Source of the DNA: Candidatus Bathyarchaeota archaeon
GTDB lineage: Archaea > Thermoproteota > Bathyarchaeia > Bathyarchaeales > DTEX01
NCBI GenBank assembly: GCA_018396405.1
Contig: JAGTQD010000007.1
Span: forward strand, 1-39,017
Direction of reading: 5' to 3'
DNA: 39,017 bases
Below the pieces are notes generated by a model. It was given only the letters and a program-made list of their open reading frames with translations, was not told the DNA's origin and made no database searches. The position numbers and the translations under genes were made by a program. Shown one piece after another: positions 1-8,251 of this stretch. Position 1 is the first letter of the stretch. Every line of letters begins with the position of its first letter.

Positions 1-78
1 CTAGACACCCATAAAAACCATAAGGAGAAAAGTTATTAACCATCCAATTAACTTATCTTTTATCTTGGAAGAGAGAGC

Positions 79-228
79 GGGCCCGTAGCTCAGCAAGGTA
101 GAGCGGCGGTCCCGCATCCATAAAGGCGGGGCTGATGCTCTTAAGCCGCGAGGAGAAACCCGCGAAAGTACCCGCAAAATCAGGGTACTTCGGGAGGGTC
201 GAGGGTTCAATTCCCTCCGGGCCCGCCA
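79..228 (+). tRNA. tRNA-Lys(CTT), two candidate introns (about 111-137 and about 151-196), CCA encoded
   Basis: Acceptor GGGCCCG(79-85)/CGGGCCC(218-224), discriminator G, CCA; D-stem GCTC/GAGC; anticodon loop CTCTTAA (138-144) followed by GCCGC pairing with GCGGT (106-110); T-arm GAGGG-TTCAATT-CCCTC (201-217). The 150-nt span becomes 77 nt if about 27 and 46 nt are removed. Confidence 0.88.
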
Positions 229-236
229 TTTTTGAA

Positions 237-605
237 TCATATTTTTTCGATTTTTATTTTCGATCCGCTTTTAACTTTGGCGAATAAGTCTATGCCCTCA
301 GAGATTTGTCCTATCAGGTTTACTGGGCTGTGGGGGCGCATATCGCCGAAGAATATGCAGAGCGCTTTTCCGAGCGGCCAGTAAGCCATATCGCCTTTCC
401 TCGCAAAATCTCTTGGTTTCTCCACACCCATCTTAAGCGGGATCTCAAAATATACTTCGTTCTGCCACACAGCAGCCCGCCCCTCCAGCGGAAGGATCTT
501 GATAATAGCGTCAACAGTTCTCGGGGAGAGTATTCTTATTAAGGAGCCACGCGCCTCGCCAAGCCCCTCAACAGCCACTCTCACTGGAACCCTAGATACG
601 CTCAT
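237..605 (-). CDS. Cyclophilin-like fold protein (PF04126-like)
   Basis: Motifs AVWQNEVYFEIP, GDMAYWPLGKALCIFFG and SPVNLIG resemble the small cyclophilin-like family; two paralogs nearby. Confidence 0.75.
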   Translation of the reverse strand: MSVSRVPVRVAVEGLGEARGSLIRILSPRTVDAIIKILPLEGRAAVWQNEVYFEIPLKMGVEKPRDFARKGDMAYWPLGKALCIFFGDMRPHSPVNLIGQISEGIDLFAKVKSGSKIKIEKI

Positions 606-735
606 TTCCCCCTAGTGTAAATAATGCTAATTTAAAACGATTCTATTTCGAGACCTAAGAAACTTACCCTCAGATCATAGATGCATAGTTAAGGTTATGG
701 AAGCCTTGGTATAGGATTTATTTTTGCTTATTATT

Positions 736-1068
736 TTATGCGGCAGCTGGCTTATAGATCTTTAAGTGCCTACCAGTTGAGACAAGGGTTATCTTCCCCT
801 GCTTGTGGAGCTCATCAAGGAGGTCTTTTGCGACGCTTAAGCGTAGGTTGAAGCGGGAAGCAACTGTGTATGGTGTTAAGACCTTCATTTTCTGCATCTC
901 TTTTACAATTTTATCATCCCATGGATTTGGCATGATCACGCTAGCGGGCTTCTTCTCCACTTTTGCTGGTGCTTTAGCCTTAGTTTCCTTCGCACCCTCC
1001 TCTTTAACAGCCCCCCTCATCTGGGCTTTCAAAGCCTGCGATATCGTCGGCTTCTTTTTCCCACCCAA
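736..1068 (-). CDS. rps25e: 30S ribosomal protein S25e
   Basis: Basic N-terminus plus winged-helix segment LTPYTVASRFNLRLSVAKDLLDELHKQGKITLVSTGRHLKIY. Confidence 0.88.
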   Translation of the reverse strand: MGGKKKPTISQALKAQMRGAVKEEGAKETKAKAPAKVEKKPASVIMPNPWDDKIVKEMQKMKVLTPYTVASRFNLRLSVAKDLLDELHKQGKITLVSTGRHLKIYKPAAA

Positions 1069-1123
1069 CTATATTCCCCCACTCCACCCTACAGAAGAAT
1101 ACCGCTGAATTTATAAGTTTCTC

Positions 1124-2674
1124 TTAAGCGACCGCGCTCACCTCGGATTTTTGCCTAATTTTCCATTCCTCAAGGGGTATGCCAAGAGCCTTCTCTATTA
1201 TTGGCCTATGTATAGAATTCATGGTGCAGAATGGGATTATGCGCCCATCTGGAATAGCATAATGTATGAGGCAACGCTGGACTCTCTCAAGATCAAAGTT
1301 GTATGGATCCATGAAGTGCATGGCCGATATTAATATCATTTTCCTATGCAGATCGCCTAAAGTCTTATAGCTACCAGTCTTTAAAACAGGCCATAAGTAT
1401 TTCCTCAGCATACCAAATTTAATGTATCTTAATGCTCCTATAAGGCGCAGTTTTGCCCTTAAACTATGACCCATCCTCATATCATCGTAGATTTTCTCCA
1501 TGGACTCAATAAACCTCTCCACATCCGCATACCTGGTTATTGGGACTATTTTTCCATCCTCAACAAAGATGTATGTTCCCATCCCACAATGTGGGTGGGC
1601 TGTAAATTCAACGTAACGTCTACCTTTTATCGCCCCAATGGCTCTGGAGATCGGGACTACCGTGGGAACTGGATAAAAGTCCGTCCTCTTTATTTGGCCG
1701 CCAGTCTGCTCTTCGACAATCTTTATCCAGTCTGGTATTGTTATGCGCATGCTCATCCGCTCTTCCACTGGGAGTCTTCCGCATAATGAGATTGGCTGAA
1801 AGTTCACGCAGCGGACAACATCAAAGTTTTCTGCGGCAAATTTTATTATGTCACCGACCTGCCTATCATTAACGCCTCTTATAAGCGTGCAGACTAGAAC
1901 CACGCTGTCAATGCCCACCTTTCTGCAGTTTTCGATAACCTTCTTCTTAACCTCAACCAAGTCAATTCCCCTGGTAAACTTGTAGACCTCGGGCGTAAGC
2001 CCATCAAACTGGAGGTAAACTGTGCTCATGCCAGCCTCCTTTAGAGTTCGACAGTAATTTTTATCTAAAGCCATCCTCAAACCATTAGTGTTGACCTCAA
2101 CATGCTTAAAGCCTAGTTCTTTAGCCATCTTGATTATCTCTGGAAGATCCTCTCTAACAGTCGGCTCTCCGCCAGATAGCTGTAGTGCGTCGGCTGGGAC
2201 AGGCTTATTATTACGCAGGTTTACCAGCATACTTTTTATCTCATCTAATGTTGGCTCGTAAACGTAGCCCGTAGTGCCCGCTGTTGCGAAGCAGACTGGG
2301 CAGCGTAGGTTACATCGGTTAGTTACATCTATTATCGCGAGCGCTGTATGCGATTTATGTTGTGGGCAGATCCCGCAGTCGTATGGGCAGCTGTTCTTTA
2401 TAATTGTTCTTGGGTTCTCAAGCCCATTGCCAATAAAATCAAACCGTTTCGCCCTTTCATAAAGTTCATAATCAGACCAATAAATGTCCTGGAAGAAGCC
2501 GTGCTCCGGACACTCCTTTTTAATATACACGATATTATTTTCCTCGAAGATTACAGCATCTAAAACCTTCAAGCATTCTGGGCAGATACTTTTTGTATGC
2601 TTTAGTTCTCTCATACCTACCACATTAAATAATGTATAAGCGGGGCAATCTATAAATAGGCTTTTTCTATCCAC
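1124..2674 (-). CDS. Radical SAM protein, tetraether lipid synthase (Tes)-like
   Basis: CX3CX2C motif in TNRCNLRCPVCFA; upstream CPYDCGICPQHKSHT; LSGGEPT; C-terminal RCLIHYAIPDGRIIPFC; 516 aa, as in MJ0619/MA_1486-type proteins. Confidence 0.82.
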   Translation of the reverse strand: MDRKSLFIDCPAYTLFNVVGMRELKHTKSICPECLKVLDAVIFEENNIVYIKKECPEHGFFQDIYWSDYELYERAKRFDFIGNGLENPRTIIKNSCPYDCGICPQHKSHTALAIIDVTNRCNLRCPVCFATAGTTGYVYEPTLDEIKSMLVNLRNNKPVPADALQLSGGEPTVREDLPEIIKMAKELGFKHVEVNTNGLRMALDKNYCRTLKEAGMSTVYLQFDGLTPEVYKFTRGIDLVEVKKKVIENCRKVGIDSVVLVCTLIRGVNDRQVGDIIKFAAENFDVVRCVNFQPISLCGRLPVEERMSMRITIPDWIKIVEEQTGGQIKRTDFYPVPTVVPISRAIGAIKGRRYVEFTAHPHCGMGTYIFVEDGKIVPITRYADVERFIESMEKIYDDMRMGHSLRAKLRLIGALRYIKFGMLRKYLWPVLKTGSYKTLGDLHRKMILISAMHFMDPYNFDLERVQRCLIHYAIPDGRIIPFCTMNSIHRPIIEKALGIPLEEWKIRQKSEVSAVA

Positions 2675-2743
2675 TCAACAAAATAACCTTAAATAGCCAA
2701 GATTATACATAGAAATCAAAGAAATTTTCTGGAGGAGCAGGTT

Positions 2744-3133
2744 TTGCCTAAGAAGATTAGAATTAGGAGTGATAGAATTGGTGTTGTGGAAGCCGAGTTG
2801 CTGGAGGATAAAAATCCAAGGACAGCTGCGGCTATCTGGGAGAAGCTTCCCTTTGAGGGAATAGCTCATACATGGGGCGACGAAATATACTTTACAATAC
2901 CAGTTGAGGTTGGGGAGGAGAATGCTCAAGAAGTCGTCGAGGTTGGTGATGTAGGATACTGGCCTCCTGGGAGAGGCTTCTGCATATTCTTTGGGCCGAC
3001 GCCAATAAGCTGGGGAAACGAGATTAGGCCGGCTGATCCAGTAAACGTTTTTGCAAAGATTATTGGAGATCCAAAAATCTTTAGGAGAGTCAGAGACGGC
3101 GATAAAATTAGGGTGGAAAGAGTAGAGGGCTGA
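2744..3133 (+). CDS. Cyclophilin-like fold protein (PF04126-like), second paralog
   Basis: HTWGDEIYFTIPVEV and GDVGYWPPGRGFCIFFGPTP match the other two paralogs; GGAG ribosome-binding site just upstream. Confidence 0.78.
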   Translation: MPKKIRIRSDRIGVVEAELLEDKNPRTAAAIWEKLPFEGIAHTWGDEIYFTIPVEVGEENAQEVVEVGDVGYWPPGRGFCIFFGPTPISWGNEIRPADPVNVFAKIIGDPKIFRRVRDGDKIRVERVEG

Positions 3134-3213
3134 AAACAAAGGCCCTACAACTACTAGATACCCAACTCTCTCTTTATTTTTACTCCACCATTTTAGATCC
3201 CTTGCGGTAAGGG

Positions 3214-3966
3214 TTACAGGTATTCTTGGATTTTTATGCTCTTAGCAACTTTACAATAGGCTTCGCTCATCTCATTTATTGCGTTAAATATTTCTCTTTC
3301 TCCCCGCCCCGCAAAGCTGGTTATCGTTATCCATCCTTCCTCGCTTAAGTCTAGCCGAGAATATCTCCCCCGACTCACAACACTATCCACTTTCTCTACG
3401 AGTCGGATTGTTTCCGGTGAGCGTTCTCGTGGAAGAATAGGTTCCCCCTCAATATATATACCATAATCTTCAACATGAATCCTAAGCGCTACCCTTACAT
3501 CTTTAACGTATTTCACAGCCTCTATGACCCTCTCTCCCTCATGAAGTGGTGTGGACACTTTAAATCCAAGAGGCTTTATTATATCGATTATGCTGGAGTA
3601 GGGCTCATGAATTTTATGTATCTTAACAGTCGCCTCAACCCCATCCTTTACTGCTTTAAGTTTGCTCAGAAGGCCGATATACAAACCTATCTGATAAACG
3701 GGGCTGTAGGGTTGGCTAATTCCATAAAAGATACAGAAACTCTTCTCTAACGGCCAATAGAAGAGCATGCCCTTTTTAACCCTCAATTGCCCCTTTAGGT
3801 TGGAAACATCTATCTCTACTGGTGTTGAGAAATATACCTCCTCCTTCCAAACAGTCAATTTTGTCTTAAATGGAACCTTTCCCTCTAATGCCACCTTAAA
3901 TATTTCATCTAAATCCAACGTAAATGAAGAACTCTCAAACTCCACCTCTAGCATTATGCCCACCAC
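3214..3966 (-). CDS. Cyclophilin-like domain fused to an uncharacterised C-terminal domain of about 120 aa
   Basis: N-terminus has TVWKEEVYFSTPVEI and GMLFYWPLEKSFCIFYG; residues after about 130 do not fit the cyclophilin-like core. Confidence 0.7.
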   Translation of the reverse strand: MVGIMLEVEFESSSFTLDLDEIFKVALEGKVPFKTKLTVWKEEVYFSTPVEIDVSNLKGQLRVKKGMLFYWPLEKSFCIFYGISQPYSPVYQIGLYIGLLSKLKAVKDGVEATVKIHKIHEPYSSIIDIIKPLGFKVSTPLHEGERVIEAVKYVKDVRVALRIHVEDYGIYIEGEPILPRERSPETIRLVEKVDSVVSRGRYSRLDLSEEGWITITSFAGRGEREIFNAINEMSEAYCKVAKSIKIQEYL

Positions 3967-4058
3967 TAACGATTTTACTAATCCCCGCTAATGAAATTTA
4001 TTTTAAAAATAAAGGGGGGTTAAGGGGCACCTTACTACTATAGGCTTCATTACTTCTC

Positions 4059-4364
4059 TTATTCCAAGGTTACTACGAAGGTTTCTATCGGCTTTATCTC
4101 CATCAGCTCAATAGTTGCTGACTTCGGCCTAAATTCTCCTCTTGGGCCAACATCATAGCTTATCGCTAGCCTCATCGGCTTGTCAGAGGCGTTGCGCTTA
4201 TTAAGTTCATCAATTATTTTTCCAGCCAAGTTAACCCAATTCTTCTTATTTTCCTCCTTAACCTCAGATGGAGCCTTAGTATAGAATGTTGAATAGAACC
4301 ACCTCTTAGCTCTAAATAGCGCACCCCTACCCGTGGGCGTCAGCCTAAACCTTTGAACCTGCAT
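4059..4364 (-). CDS. Conserved hypothetical protein, 101 aa
   Basis: Intact ORF with coding-like composition; no family recognised. Confidence 0.55.
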   Translation of the reverse strand: MQVQRFRLTPTGRGALFRAKRWFYSTFYTKAPSEVKEENKKNWVNLAGKIIDELNKRNASDKPMRLAISYDVGPRGEFRPKSATIELMEIKPIETFVVTLE

Positions 4365-4478
4365 GCGAAGACCCCCATTTTAAAATACAATATATTAGAG
4401 TGCCAAATAAAGCTTATAATAAATAAGATAGTAGCATTTTTAAACCCCTCTAATTCTAATTATATTAATAGTTAATGT

Positions 4479-4556
4479 GGGGTCGTCGGCTAGCTTGGTC
4501 TAGGCTACGAGGCTTGGGCCCTCGTGACCCAGGTTCAAATCCTGGCGACCCCACCA
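4479..4556 (+). tRNA. tRNA-Pro(TGG), CCA encoded
   Basis: Acceptor GGGGTCG/CGACCCC; anticodon stem-loop CGAGG-CTTGGGC-CCTCG; T-arm with GGTTCAAATCC; CCA end; no intron. Confidence 0.92.
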
Positions 4557-4782
4557 AGAAACTTTCTTCTTTTCAAAAAACGGGGCTGAAACAGGCTTTG
4601 TTTGATTCGGAGCCGCCAAAAACCTAACAATAGTTAAGGATGAGTTTATTCTTATATAAACGCTTAATGAGAGTTATTAAGCAATTTTTCTAAATAACTT
4701 TGATATAATTTTGAAAAACATTTATAATTTCAGGAAACTTGTAATGCGTTGTAATTAAGCCCTTCATTGAGGATGTATTATA

Positions 4783-5472
4783 ATGAATGATGCGTTGATC
4801 AGAACTTTTAATATATGGAAAGTGTATCAGGTAGGTAAGGTTATGTATCCTGCCCTCAGAGATATTTCGCTAGAGGTAGAAAAAGGCGAGTTTCTATGCG
4901 TTGTTGGTCCCTCAGGTTGTGGAAAAACGACGCTGTTGAATATTTTGGGAGCTTTAGATAGACCTACAAAAGGGGATATTTTCTTCGAGAATATATCATT
5001 AAATAAGCTGTCGGATGATAAGCTTGCCGAGTTCAGAAATAAGAGAATAGGCTTTGTCTTTCAAACTTTCAACTTAATCGCTCACTTAACAGCCATGGAA
5101 AATGTTGAACTTCCCATGATGGTCTTGGGCGTCCCGCCCAGGGAGCGTAAGAAGAGAGCTATAGAGATTCTCAGCCGCTTCTTACCTGAGTCAAGTTTTT
5201 TCAAACGGCCAACAGAGCTTAGCAGTGGAGAGCAGCAAAGGGTTGCTATTGCAAGAGCATTAGCTAATAATCCTGATGTAATACTAGCCGACGAGCCTAC
5301 CGGGAACCTTGATTCCGCCAATAAACATCAAGTGGTGAATATATTTAGGGAATTTAGAGAGGAGGAAGGGAAGACTATAGTTATGGTTACGCATGATCTT
5401 GAGATGACGAAATATGCTGACAGGATAGTCAAGCTTAGGGATGGGCAGATCTCTGAAATTATCGGGAGGTGA
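4783..5472 (+). CDS. ABC transporter ATP-binding protein (LolD/MacB type)
   Basis: Walker A GPSGCGKTT, signature LSSGEQQRVAIARAL, Walker B VILADEPTGNLD, H-loop VTHD. Confidence 0.93.
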   Translation: MNDALIRTFNIWKVYQVGKVMYPALRDISLEVEKGEFLCVVGPSGCGKTTLLNILGALDRPTKGDIFFENISLNKLSDDKLAEFRNKRIGFVFQTFNLIAHLTAMENVELPMMVLGVPPRERKKRAIEILSRFLPESSFFKRPTELSSGEQQRVAIARALANNPDVILADEPTGNLDSANKHQVVNIFREFREEEGKTIVMVTHDLEMTKYADRIVKLRDGQISEIIGR

Positions 5473-5476
5473 AGTT

Positions 5477-8251
5477 ATGAGCATGTATAGAAGATTGCTT
5501 TTCATGGTTATTGTGGTGCTTCTGATGCTATCAACAGTTATACCTGTAGCTGTAGTCAAAGCGCAGCAAAGTAGCCCCTTTGAGGTTGTGGGGGTATTTT
5601 GGGGATCCCCTAGCTCTCCAGCAAGTGTTGGGCCTGGAATGAAGACGCAGCGGTTAACGGTCGCTCTCAGATATACTGGAAACGAAATACTAGCTCAGCT
5701 TAAAGCTGCTCTTAGTTTACCATATTGCTTTATAGATTCCATAAGTAAATCAAGTATAGCTGAAACAATATACACACAAACTGTTAATCCGCAAAGCGTG
5801 AGCGTGATATACCTGACATTTTGGATAGATGTTGACGAATCCGTAGCTTCTGGAGAATATACAGCTTACTTGGACCTATATAAATACGAGGGGGATAGAT
5901 GGAGCCCGCTAGGGGAGCTGAGTATAGTCATTTCTATTAGGGATGTTGCAAATCTTGTCATTGAGCCTTCACAGCCTATCACCGTGTATCCAGGATACTC
6001 GAACGTAACGATATATGCTAAGAATACAATGGGAGGCTATGCGTATGGAGTAATGATTAGAATCTCGACACCTTCACAGCAGATATCAATTTTCGAGACG
6101 AAGATAGATCTAGGGGATGTTAAACCGAACGATATCGTCGAGGTAAACATCCCAATTTATATACCTTCATCCACAATTGGCTTACTAATACCATTAAATA
6201 TGGAGATAAATTATGTGGATGCTGGCGGCTTCAATAAAACCACTACATCAACAGTGTATCTCCGCGTTGAGCAGCCCACGGAACCCGATGTAAAGATCGA
6301 GGTTTATCCAGAGACCCTTATAGCAGGTATCGAGAATACCATGTATATTAAAATAAATAGCAGTGCTTCTCTGATTAGAAATATATCTATATCAATGGAT
6401 CTTCCACAGCAGATAATGCTCGTTAGAGGATCTTCAAGAATTACGCTGGATAAGCTTGAAACTGGCCTGGCGGAGTTTCCGCTCGTCGTGGTACCTATTG
6501 GAATATCATCACAAAGAACTGTGCTACAGGCTTATGTATCGCTAAGCTATAGGGATCAGTATGACATTATTAGAAGCGGCAGAGAACCCATATTCTTCAC
6601 GGTGCTCTACCAGCCGACAAATATAAACATAGATATAGAGCCGCAAACTCTTGCTGCTGGGAGGGCGAATAGGATTACTGTTACTGTTGAGAATCTGGGC
6701 AGCTTGCCGATATGCGATGCTGCGATGACCATAACATTCCCGCAAGTTGTGATGATTAGGGATTTCAATGGTAAATGGCTGATAGGTGATCTGAAACCAG
6801 GGGAAAAGAAGTCGTTAGAGATAAATATTGTTGTTCCATCAATAACCTCTGAATTTATTCAGATAACAGCGTTGCTCACCTACATAGATTCTTCATATGT
6901 CTCTAGAAGCGAAGGCAGGACATTTACATTGCCAGTTAAACAGTATATAGGGCCAAGAATCGACGCATCCATAAAGCCTAACACGCTGGTAGGAGGCACT
7001 TATTCGACGCTACATCTAACCGTGGTGAATAGAGCTGATAGAACCCTAAGCGACATTGTTATGACGGCATCGCCGAGCGGAGGAATCTCTTTAATAGGCT
7101 CTAGCGGTAAATGGAATCTGGGCTCTCTAGAGCCAGGCGAAGTTATAGAGATCAACCTAACAGTATATGCCGATGATGTACAGGCTACACGAACAGCTAT
7201 GCTAATGCTTAACTTTAATTTAATTGACTCGGTAACAAATGAGGTAAAGACGGAAAGCTTCTCATTCACAATACTGATTACCCCTCGCCTTAAGAGAGAA
7301 CTTGAGGTCTCCGTTCTCCAATGGACACAGCAAGTACTGAGAGTTGGAGAAATAAATAATATTACTATATCTATAGGGAACCCGAATAATTACGAGGTGA
7401 GATCCGTCATATTAAGGGTCTCAATCCCAGCTGAACAAGCGGCGCAATCCGCTTTATTGGCTCCCGATATATACTACGTGGATGTAATTGAGCCAGGAGG
7501 AAGAACGTCAATATCCATACCATTATATCTTGCACCCACCTATAGCCAACAAGCGTTAACGCTGTTGATGAGCTTGAGTTATTTCGATGGGGCCATGACA
7601 TTTACAATATCAAAGAATGCTATTTTCCCTGTAACCCTACCACCAGCTCTCAACATAACGAACTATGCTGTCACACCCGCAGCAGTGTCTCCGGGGCAGA
7701 CATTCTCAGTATCACTTTCACTCGTTAACAGAGGGCGCGGCTCAGCATATAATGTTATTATAAGAGCGGCGCCAAGCCCCCTGTACACGCCACTATTAGG
7801 ATCAGAAACCTATATTAGCGAGATAAATAAGGGTGCTTCAACTACAGTTGCATTCAGCTTCAGGTTATCCGCAGAGGTCAACGCATCAGCCATCCCACCC
7901 ACACCCACCACCGGAAGAGAGCCGCCATCTATGAACAGAACATTTGAGGGGCCCTCGAGACCGAGAAATGCCACTCAGGATAGAGCTCCAGAAAACATCA
8001 CTGCGATTGTGCCCAGGGTTATTATATTGATCACCTATGAAGATAATGTGGGTAGGCAGTATAATATGACCATTCCAATACCAATAACTGTGGTGTCAGC
8101 TGCTGGGGCCGCTGTGGGAGGGGCTGGCATAACTGCTGGGGGACGACAGATAAGCCCAATACTTGCGGCCGCTATAGCGGTGCCTGTAATCGCAGCAATC
8201 TCTGTTGGAGCATACCTAATTGCTAGGAGAGTGAGGATTAGAAAGACATGA
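5477..8251 (+). CDS. Secreted, membrane-anchored protein with about six Ig-like (CARDB/NEW3, COG1361-like) repeats
   Basis: N-terminal hydrophobic signal; repeated units such as IEVYPETLIAGIENTMYIKI and IDIEPQTLAAGRANRITVTVENLGS; C-terminal TM helix plus RRVRIRKT. ATG at 5477 follows GGAGGTGAAGTT, so the ORF-track start at 5441 is probably too early. Confidence 0.8.
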   Translation: MSMYRRLLFMVIVVLLMLSTVIPVAVVKAQQSSPFEVVGVFWGSPSSPASVGPGMKTQRLTVALRYTGNEILAQLKAALSLPYCFIDSISKSSIAETIYTQTVNPQSVSVIYLTFWIDVDESVASGEYTAYLDLYKYEGDRWSPLGELSIVISIRDVANLVIEPSQPITVYPGYSNVTIYAKNTMGGYAYGVMIRISTPSQQISIFETKIDLGDVKPNDIVEVNIPIYIPSSTIGLLIPLNMEINYVDAGGFNKTTTSTVYLRVEQPTEPDVKIEVYPETLIAGIENTMYIKINSSASLIRNISISMDLPQQIMLVRGSSRITLDKLETGLAEFPLVVVPIGISSQRTVLQAYVSLSYRDQYDIIRSGREPIFFTVLYQPTNINIDIEPQTLAAGRANRITVTVENLGSLPICDAAMTITFPQVVMIRDFNGKWLIGDLKPGEKKSLEINIVVPSITSEFIQITALLTYIDSSYVSRSEGRTFTLPVKQYIGPRIDASIKPNTLVGGTYSTLHLTVVNRADRTLSDIVMTASPSGGISLIGSSGKWNLGSLEPGEVIEINLTVYADDVQATRTAMLMLNFNLIDSVTNEVKTESFSFTILITPRLKRELEVSVLQWTQQVLRVGEINNITISIGNPNNYEVRSVILRVSIPAEQAAQSALLAPDIYYVDVIEPGGRTSISIPLYLAPTYSQQALTLLMSLSYFDGAMTFTISKNAIFPVTLPPALNITNYAVTPAAVSPGQTFSVSLSLVNRGRGSAYNVIIRAAPSPLYTPLLGSETYISEINKGASTTVAFSFRLSAEVNASAIPPTPTTGREPPSMNRTFEGPSRPRNATQDRAPENITAIVPRVIILITYEDNVGRQYNMTIPIPITVVSAAGAAVGGAGITAGGRQISPILAAAIAVPVIAAISVGAYLIARRVRIRKT

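Noticed and set aside
1-240. 79-aa minus-strand ORF
   Set aside because: It lies across the tRNA-Lys gene in antisense; it is a by-product of the GC-rich RNA gene.
2675-3139. 154-aa minus-strand ORF opposite 2744-3133
   Set aside because: The plus-strand ORF encodes a recognisable cyclophilin-like protein; the antisense ORF has no recognisable motifs.
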